Origin: Glaciimonas sp. CA11.2
GTDB lineage: Bacteria; Pseudomonadota; Gammaproteobacteria; Burkholderiales; Burkholderiaceae_D
Direction: 5' to 3'
NCBI RefSeq assembly: GCF_034314045.1
Contig: NZ_JAVIWL010000001.1
Location: 2,542,001-2,606,000 of the forward strand
Length of the DNA: 64,000 nt
A program made the position numbers and the translations under genes. Within the stretch, counting starts at the first letter, position 1; every line of letters begins with the position of its first letter. The notes beneath the pieces are model-generated. The model was not told the origin of the DNA. It made no database searches and saw only the letters and a list, made by a program, of their open reading frames with translations. Of this stretch, positions 58,899 to 64,000 are shown piece after piece.

Positions 58899-59396
58899 TT
58901 ATTTCAAAAATCGCAACAATCCTTGTAGCGAATGGGCGATCGTTTGCTCGCGTATGGCATGTCGATCACCATGGAAAATCAATCGTTCAGTATGTGTTTG
59001 GTGTCCGGTCGTCCAGCCAAAGCAGATCGTGCCGACTGGTTTGCCAGGCACAGCGCCGCCGGGACCGGCGATACCGGTCGTTGACAGCGCAACATCCGCG
59101 CCGCTATTGGCAAGGGCGCTCTCGGCCATTGCGCCGGCGATTTCTTCGCTGACAGCGCCATGTTGTGCAAGCAGCGCTTCTGAAATATCCAGCAATTCCG
59201 TCTTGGATGCGTTCGAATAAGTGACGAAACCGCAATCAAACCATTCCGACGAACCCGCAATATCAGTGATGGCTTGCGAGACGCCACCACCGGTGCAGGA
59301 TTCGGCTGTTGCCAATAACCATCTTTTGGCTTTCAACGCCCGACCCACTTCTGTAGCGAGGTCAACTAGTTGATCAGTTTCGACGTTGGTTTCCAT
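58899..59396 (-). CDS. pncC: Nicotinamide-nucleotide amidohydrolase PncC (CinA C-terminal family)
   Basis: The 165-residue enzyme recycles NMN to nicotinate mononucleotide. The TAESCTGGGVSQAITDIAGS block (residues 30-49) contains Ser33, the expected nucleophile, and GIAGPGGAVPGKPVGTICFG is typical. It is the stand-alone domain without the N-terminal CinA half. Follows thiL-pgpA on the same strand with a 120-bp gap. Confidence 0.9.
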   Translation of the reverse strand: METNVETDQLVDLATEVGRALKAKRWLLATAESCTGGGVSQAITDIAGSSEWFDCGFVTYSNASKTELLDISEALLAQHGAVSEEIAGAMAESALANSGADVALSTTGIAGPGGAVPGKPVGTICFGWTTGHQTHTERLIFHGDRHAIREQTIAHSLQGLLRFLK

Positions 59397-59516
59397 TCTT
59401 TTGCTCCTGTTTGTGGTTCAGATCAATCAATACATACTGCCACTTGTCGCGCTCAGATGCAATCGGCGCAACGTAGAAATGCCATCGATTAAGCTTAAAC
59501 AACTTTTACAAGGCGC

Positions 59517-60074
59517 TCAATAAACGCGCCATAAAGCAAATACCAGCAACGTGTAAAACGCAGCCAGAATATCATCCCACATGACACCTAATCCGCCTTT
59601 CATGTGGCGGTCAAAATACCCAATCGGCGGCGGTTTGACCATATCAAAAAAGCGAAACACAATAAACGCCCAAAACTGTGTCCACAATGGCGCGGGAGTA
59701 ATCACAACCAACACCAGCCAAAAGGCAATAATCTCATCCCAGACCATGCTGCCATGATCGGCAACACCCAGATCGCGCCCGGTGCGTTGGCAGGTCCAGA
59801 TACCAACGATGAACCCCGCAGCAATAATGACCAGCCAGTTCAACTGCGTAAAGTAATGGGGCCACCGTACCGACAACACCAAAAATGACAGCCATGCAAA
59901 CAAGGTACCAAAAGTACCCGGCATGATCGGCGACAACCCACTTCCAAAACCTTGAGCGATCACATGAGCAGGATGTGACAGCATAAAACGGCCTGTGGCT
60001 TTTACCTTACCCCTGGAATTAATAGGCTTTTGAGATGGCGTCTGCGTTGGCGTTAATGATGGTATTGGATTCAT
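59517..60074 (-). CDS. pgpA: Phosphatidylglycerophosphatase A
   Basis: The 185-residue inner-membrane enzyme removes phosphate from phosphatidylglycerol phosphate. It has the motifs GFGSGLSPIMPGTFGTLFAW, WDEIIAFW and KPPPIGYFDRHMKGGLGVMWDDI with the family's acidic residues, and several membrane segments. Its start overlaps the thiL stop by 4 bp. A longer hydrophilic N-terminus (about 35 residues) than in E. coli PgpA is present. Confidence 0.94.
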   Translation of the reverse strand: MNPIPSLTPTQTPSQKPINSRGKVKATGRFMLSHPAHVIAQGFGSGLSPIMPGTFGTLFAWLSFLVLSVRWPHYFTQLNWLVIIAAGFIVGIWTCQRTGRDLGVADHGSMVWDEIIAFWLVLVVITPAPLWTQFWAFIVFRFFDMVKPPPIGYFDRHMKGGLGVMWDDILAAFYTLLVFALWRVY

Positions 60075-61051
60075 GTTGTGCGAAAGTGATCAAAAGAAGT
60101 CAGTTGTAAATCAAGCGGCAAGCCATGTGAATCGATAAAACGTAGTCCCGGCAGGTCATCGATACAACCAATCCGTATCACCTCGGTACCGGTTGCCGTT
60201 CCTGCGTTCAGAACTGCGTCGCGTTTTGCCGCCGGTGCAGTAAAACATAACTCATAATCGTCGCCGCCAGCGAGCGTAAATTGACGCTGCAAAGCCTGGG
60301 TTTGTCGCCGCAGAACAGGTCCCGATGGCAGACAATCCACCGCCAACGTCGCGCCCACGCCAGAGCGCTCCAATATGTGGCCGAGATCACCCGCCAAACC
60401 ATCGGAAATATCAATCGCGGCATGCGCAATTCCCCGCAAAGCGATACCCAGTGCCACACGTGGTGTCGGTTGATGCATGCGCGTCGCAGCGCGGGCATGT
60501 TCATCGTCACTCATAACGATTTGATCGGTGAACTCACAGCGATAACCCGCCAGCGCCAATCGCGCATCGCCCAGCGTGCCAGACACCCAAACATCATCAC
60601 CAACCCGCGCCGCATCACGCCGCAGCGCCTGTCCGGGCAAGGTCTCACCGAAGATCGTGATGCAGATATTGAGCGGACCTTTAGTCGTATCACCACCAAT
60701 CAACTCACAATCATGTGCATCCGCAAGCGCCAACAATCCGGCCGCAAATGGCGCTAACCATTCTGCACGCGCCTCCGGCAAAGCCAATGCTAACGTAAAG
60801 CCAAGTGGCCGGGCACCCATCGCCGCAAGGTCGGACAAATTCACTGCCAATGATTTATGACCCAACGAATACGGATCGACATCAGCAAAAAAATGCCGAC
60901 CAGCAACTAACATATCCGATGACACAGCCAACTGCATGCCAGCCGTCGGCATCAGCAATGCGCAGTCATCGCCCACGCCAAGCGCAATCTGCCCGTCGGC
61001 ACGTGGTGCACGGGTGAAATATTGAGAGATAAGGTCGAATTCTGAAAGCAT
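60071..61051 (-). CDS. thiL: Thiamine-monophosphate kinase
   Basis: The 326-residue enzyme makes thiamine diphosphate. The N-terminal GVGDDCALL and SSDMLVAGRHF, followed by GHKSLAVNLSDLAAMGARP, are the ATP/Mg-binding signatures. The C-terminal part has AIDISDGLAGDLGHIL and GGDDYELCFTAP. The thiL-pgpA-pncC order is widespread in proteobacteria. Confidence 0.95.
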   Translation of the reverse strand: MLSEFDLISQYFTRAPRADGQIALGVGDDCALLMPTAGMQLAVSSDMLVAGRHFFADVDPYSLGHKSLAVNLSDLAAMGARPLGFTLALALPEARAEWLAPFAAGLLALADAHDCELIGGDTTKGPLNICITIFGETLPGQALRRDAARVGDDVWVSGTLGDARLALAGYRCEFTDQIVMSDDEHARAATRMHQPTPRVALGIALRGIAHAAIDISDGLAGDLGHILERSGVGATLAVDCLPSGPVLRRQTQALQRQFTLAGGDDYELCFTAPAAKRDAVLNAGTATGTEVIRIGCIDDLPGLRFIDSHGLPLDLQLTSFDHFRTT

Positions 61052-61352
61052 GTCAGGATTGTACCGAATGGCACTATGGAAACACTAGGCATTCTGATCA
61101 GTAGCTTGGAAAAGGCGTTCGACTGAGACATTTTTGCAGCCATCGCCACAGCGATGGCAAAGGGAAATGGGCAAAATTGTTTTTTAGAAAACTACCAGGG
61201 CAAACAAAAAGCGATGGTCGACGTCAAAAGTGAGAGTCAAATCCGAGTGACTAAATGAAAGAAATCAGCAGAGCAACCAGCGTTGCTCAATGCTTAAAAG
61301 GCTTAAAAGGCTTAAATGGCTTAAAACCGACAAAAGCACCCCGTAAATTGCG
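61052..61352. other. Intergenic region between thiL and trmB
   Basis: About 300 bp hold a perfect 8-bp hairpin (GCCATCGC-CACA-GCGATGGC, 61139-61158) without a T-run and a block of 9-bp tandem repeats near the trmB stop. It presumably carries the thiL promoter. No gene is seen. Confidence 0.5.
61292..61327. repeat. Four 9-bp tandem repeats after trmB
   Basis: GCTTAAAAG, GCTTAAAAG, GCTTAAATG and GCTTAAAAC follow one another without spacers. This is a short microsatellite-like array between trmB and thiL, reminiscent of the TAAGCC-based array after mgtA. Confidence 0.85.
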
Positions 61353-62060
61353 TTAAATTTTGACGAACACCACATCCCACACGCCATGTCCAAGCTTGAT
61401 GCCGCGGTTTTCAAACTTGGTGATCGGACGATAATCCGGACGCGGCGCATAACCTTCAGCCGTATTCTTCAGCGTCGGTTCAGCACTCAACACCTCCAGA
61501 ATTTGCTCTGCGTACTCCTCCCAATCAGTAGCGCAATGCAAATAACCACCCGGCGCAATCCGCGATGCCAGCAAACTCACTAACGGGCCTTGCAGCAAAC
61601 GCCGTTTGTTATGCCGCGCCTTGTGCCACGGATCTGGGAAAAACACATGCGCGCCAGCCAATGAATCAGGCGCAATCATATGCGTCAACACCTCCACCGC
61701 GTCATGCTGAATAATCCGTTGATTCGACAGCGATTGTTCGCCAATCAGCTTCAATAAACTACCTACGCCCGGCGTATGTACCTCAACGCCGATAAAGTTT
61801 TTCTCAGGCATACCCGCCGAAATCTTGGCGCTGGTTTCACCCATCCCAAAGCCAATCTCAAAAATCGTCGGCGCAGAGCGCTCAAACGTCTTATCCAGAT
61901 CAAGCACGTTTTTTTCATAAGGCACACAAAACCGCGGCCCCAACTCCTCAATAGCCCGCCCTTGCGCAATCGACAACCGCCCCGCACGCGTCACAAAACT
62001 ACGAATCCGACGCTCCGTAGGATCATAAAAAAGAGGTTTTCTGGGTTGATTTTCTGACAT
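61353..62060 (-). CDS. trmB: tRNA (guanine-N7-)-methyltransferase
   Basis: The 235-residue SAM enzyme methylates G46 in the variable loop of tRNAs. Motifs are [15 protein letters not shown] (SAM loop), [30 protein letters not shown] and the C-terminal [12 protein letters not shown]. The ATG at 62060 starts [13 protein letters not shown]; 34 further upstream codons are open but do not look like the family. It lies 140 bp downstream of tRNA-Gly on the same strand. Confidence 0.95.
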   Translation of the reverse strand: MSENQPRKPLFYDPTERRIRSFVTRAGRLSIAQGRAIEELGPRFCVPYEKNVLDLDKTFERSAPTIFEIGFGMGETSAKISAGMPEKNFIGVEVHTPGVGSLLKLIGEQSLSNQRIIQHDAVEVLTHMIAPDSLAGAHVFFPDPWHKARHNKRRLLQGPLVSLLASRIAPGGYLHCATDWEEYAEQILEVLSAEPTLKNTAEGYAPRPDYRPITKFENRGIKLGHGVWDVVFVKI

Positions 62061-62160
62061 GCGAGATGGAAAGCTAATTAAAGTGAAAAGGAGCGCGGAC
62101 GACGCAGCGTCAGATTCAGGTTGAAAAGGCCCTGATGCAAGCCAAAACAACCGTATCCGC

Positions 62161-62190
62161 AATAAAAAACGGCACCTAAGAACAGGTGCC
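62161..62190 (-). terminator. Intrinsic terminator after tRNA-Gly
   Basis: On the minus strand a 7-bp stem (GGCACCT/AGGTGCC) with a GTTCTT loop is followed by GTTTTTTATT, 11 bp after the CCA end of the tRNA gene. Confidence 0.9.
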
Positions 62191-62200
62191 AGTCGTAACC

Positions 62201-62274
62201 TGGAGCGGATGGAGGGGATCGAACCCTCGTCTAGAGCTTGGGAAGCTCTCGTTCTACCATTGAACTACACCCGC
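62201..62274 (-). tRNA. tRNA-Gly (anticodon CCC)
   Basis: The 74-nt gene folds into a canonical cloverleaf: a 7-bp acceptor stem (GCGGGTG with CATCCGC, one G-U), D-arm GTTC...GAAC, anticodon stem AGAGC/GCTCT with loop TTCCCAA, and T-arm GAGGG-TTCGATC-CCCTC. The anticodon CCC reads GGG. The CCA end is encoded. An intrinsic terminator follows. Confidence 0.96.
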
Positions 62275-62491
62275 GATATGCGCATTTTACGCGGATTTTA
62301 GCGGTGTTTGTGAAATTGACTAGTGGGCGGTGTGATCGAGAATGTGATGGTTGACTTATCCGGAGTGTGATCGTATTTATTGGTGGATTACCGGTTGTTC
62401 ATATTAAAGTAAACTTTTAAGAACTTATAAAAAGTACAAGAGCGGTTTCTCTTTGCCGGGTAAACGATGTGTGGAGGACATCAACGCATTG

Positions 62492-63400
62492 TTATATGTT
62501 GGGGTAGAGAAGGTTTTCATATATCACTGGAAGTAAAGCGAATTCACCCCACCCGAGGTTTTCTATGCATAATCCGACGCCATTATTGGTTACAGATCCA
62601 TACATTAAGACGACTCTGTTTTTTGAGTTCTGGTTAATACCTTTTTCGGTTTGTTTTTCATCTGCCAGTTTTAGATAAAAATCAGGAACGCCAGCATGCT
62701 TGTATCGAAGTTCTGTCATGCGGATATTCTTTGGTGTTTTCCCCGCATTAAAAGAACTAGTGATCCTTCCGTAATATATTCGAGGAATATCATCTACTTT
62801 AGTTACAAACTCAATGTTAAGAAGTAAATCTTGTAGTTGGATCGCATTATTGCTGTTGGGTAAATAAAAATATCGATTGATATTTTCATCAAATTTATTG
62901 CAAATACCACGTATTGTTTTGAATTTGCTTGGGAGTTTAAAAGAGTCGCCTCGATGCCTGCCAATAGAGACATTAACAACAGGGCCATTGAGTTCTTCAA
63001 TGGGCGTTGCATCATAATCGGTTGCACTCCGATCTGGGGGGATGGGCTTTTCTTTTATGAAACCTTCCACAATTACCAATTCTTTATTTTGTATTGCTTT
63101 TCTCGCCTCTTCCTCGGTCGCATATTTTTTGCCATCTACTTTTTTTGTGCGCAGTCCGCAATCTGTGTCAATGCTGCTACTGTGCGCAAAGTAGGCTTTC
63201 CTACCATTTGCTGCGAAATCCTTATTTTTGGGCGATCGAAATAAGTTGGCGCTACATTCTGGGCAAAAAATGTGCCCTTTCATGTGCGGTGCATATTCAT
63301 TAATAAGGATTTTTTCTGCAGTGTTGCGTAAGCTCAGTTTTTCGTCAGTTTCAAAAGACCAGCCATTGAGATGAAGTGAGAATTTTATTCTGTTGTCCAT
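62492..63400 (-). CDS. Uncharacterised protein with a CoiA-like zinc motif
   Basis: The 302-residue protein has an N-terminal cluster Cys46-x2-Cys49 ... His73 ... Cys81 (GHIFCPECSANLF, then KAYFAHSSSIDTDC), like the zinc ribbon of CoiA-type competence and nuclease-associated proteins. The rest is alpha-beta, Lys- and Asn-rich, and unrecognised. It has no signal peptide. The gene is clearly AT-richer than trmB and the tRNA, which suggests horizontal transfer. A NERD-domain gene lies upstream on the same strand. Function unknown. Confidence 0.7.
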   Translation of the reverse strand: MDNRIKFSLHLNGWSFETDEKLSLRNTAEKILINEYAPHMKGHIFCPECSANLFRSPKNKDFAANGRKAYFAHSSSIDTDCGLRTKKVDGKKYATEEEARKAIQNKELVIVEGFIKEKPIPPDRSATDYDATPIEELNGPVVNVSIGRHRGDSFKLPSKFKTIRGICNKFDENINRYFYLPNSNNAIQLQDLLLNIEFVTKVDDIPRIYYGRITSSFNAGKTPKNIRMTELRYKHAGVPDFYLKLADEKQTEKGINQNSKNRVVLMYGSVTNNGVGLCIENLGWGEFALLPVIYENLLYPNI

Positions 63401-63582
63401 ATTTCATCCTTTATTAGTACGACATCGCGTAATTGAAACAACGTTCACTGTCTGGTTTTATCTTTTGGAACACTCTGCGTAAAGTTATGCAAAGCCAGTT
63501 AATTATTTGGTTAAGGAGCGTGTATTTATAGTCTATATGCGTGCTAATGTGCTTTCTATTCACAGTGATCGGCGATTATTAT

Positions 63583-64000
63583 TTAATTTGTTGTGTACCG
63601 ACAGGCAGGAAATTTGGTGCATCCCTTGAACTGCGATCCGGTATTCACACCGGATTTGACCGTCCGTAAGATTAACGCGCTCCCGCATTTCGGGCATGCG
63701 TTGCTGTTGGCCTTTTCAGTGACAATCGATTTCACATGTTTGACATGCTCACGGCTGGTCTTAAACGATGCAGATTTTCTGCCGCTTCGAATACGTTCGA
63801 TAGCGTCTGCCACCTGACGGGTATCTAGTACTTGCTGATTCACGGATTTAATGAACTTGATATAGCCACCGGCTTGGGTGACATTCTCCGGCATCGGCGT
63901 TTTAAAGGTACTGTCCCCAACAAACACGATGACCGAGTGAATCAAAGAACTATCGAGTTCCAGAAGCGTTTCGAGCGCTTTGACGTGCTTGTAATTTTGA
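63583..64000 (-). CDS. NERD nuclease-related protein with topoisomerase-type zinc ribbon, C-terminal part
   Basis: The frame is open to the window edge, giving at least 138 residues. The first visible part (NYKHVKALETLLELDSSLIH, SVIVFVGDSTFKTPMPENV) matches the C-terminal half of a NERD domain. The last 40 residues form a C4 zinc ribbon of topoisomerase I type (CPKCGS ... GCTKFPACRYT). NERD plus zinc-ribbon proteins are putative restriction-like nucleases. The N-terminal catalytic part is outside the window. Confidence 0.8.
   Translation of the reverse strand, partial: QNYKHVKALETLLELDSSLIHSVIVFVGDSTFKTPMPENVTQAGGYIKFIKSVNQQVLDTRQVADAIERIRSGRKSASFKTSREHVKHVKSIVTEKANSNACPKCGSALILRTVKSGVNTGSQFKGCTKFPACRYTTN

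Noticed and set aside
62201..62400. tRNA-Gly as an integration site with att repeats
   Set aside because: The AT-rich genes lie at the 5' side of the tRNA gene, whereas integrases usually use the 3' end. I found no second copy of the tRNA end in the window.

Overview
The window is chromosomal DNA of a betaproteobacterium, most likely a member of the Oxalobacteraceae (Collimonas, Glaciimonas, Herminiimonas or Herbaspirillum relatives). This is inferred from gene order (gph, ubiG, ompA, gyrA, serC, pheA, hisC, tyrA, aroA, cmk, rpsA, ihfB, lapA, lapB), from protein character, and from a groESL promoter that carries both a sigma-32 site and a perfect CIRCE operator. Base composition is near 50% G+C, with several AT-richer patches. 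No phage, CRISPR array or rRNA operon is visible. One tRNA-Gly(CCC) gene and one complete IS21-family insertion sequence are present.

Layout. 1-3 kb: the 5' end of gph, then ubiG and two OmpA-family paralogues, all on the minus strand. 3.4-25.7 kb: a plus-strand block with gyrA; the serine/aromatic supraoperon serC-pheA-hisC-tyrA-aroA; a SWIM/SNF2 helicase gene lying between aroA and cmk; cmk-rpsA-ihfB closed by a UUCG terminator; lapA-lapB for lipopolysaccharide control; a UDP-glucose dehydrogenase and heptose kinase pair; a ComEA-like protein; and cysM. 25.7-36 kb: an HTH protein, an AT-rich stretch, DUF1415 and YaeQ proteins, a tightly overlapping minus-strand operon (MoxR, DUF58, TgpA-like transglutaminase, MltB), a histone-deacetylase-like hydrolase and the GTPase YlqF.

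36.4-40.4 kb: an intact IS21 element with a 6-bp target duplication splits codon 14 of an AT-rich MFS transporter gene. Removing the element and one duplicate restores a continuous 435-codon frame. 40.4-45.7 kb: a TetR regulator divergent from an HpaB/4-hydroxybutyryl-CoA-dehydratase-family flavoprotein, with a palindrome inside the promoter spacer, then the methionine importer metN-metI-metQ with an intrinsic-terminator hairpin directly before the metN start codon. 45.7-48.5 kb: two large imperfect hairpins and the groES-groEL operon. 48.6-62.3 kb: a DUF1345 membrane protein, the Mg2+ P-type ATPase MgtA with a possible leader peptide, a small two-helix membrane protein, PBP4 (dacB), a LemA/TPM operon, pyrF, pncC, thiL-pgpA, trmB and tRNA-Gly. 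62.3-64 kb: an AT-rich accessory edge with a CoiA-like zinc protein and the C-terminal part of a NERD/zinc-ribbon protein running off the window.

Most of the window is housekeeping sequence. The stretches I find most worth a second look are the reconstructable IS21 insertion, the HpaB-family protein that seems to lack iron-sulfur ligands of its closest characterised relative, the structured elements around metN and groEL, the mgtA leader, and the accessory pair next to tRNA-Gly. I do not claim a demonstrated new system.
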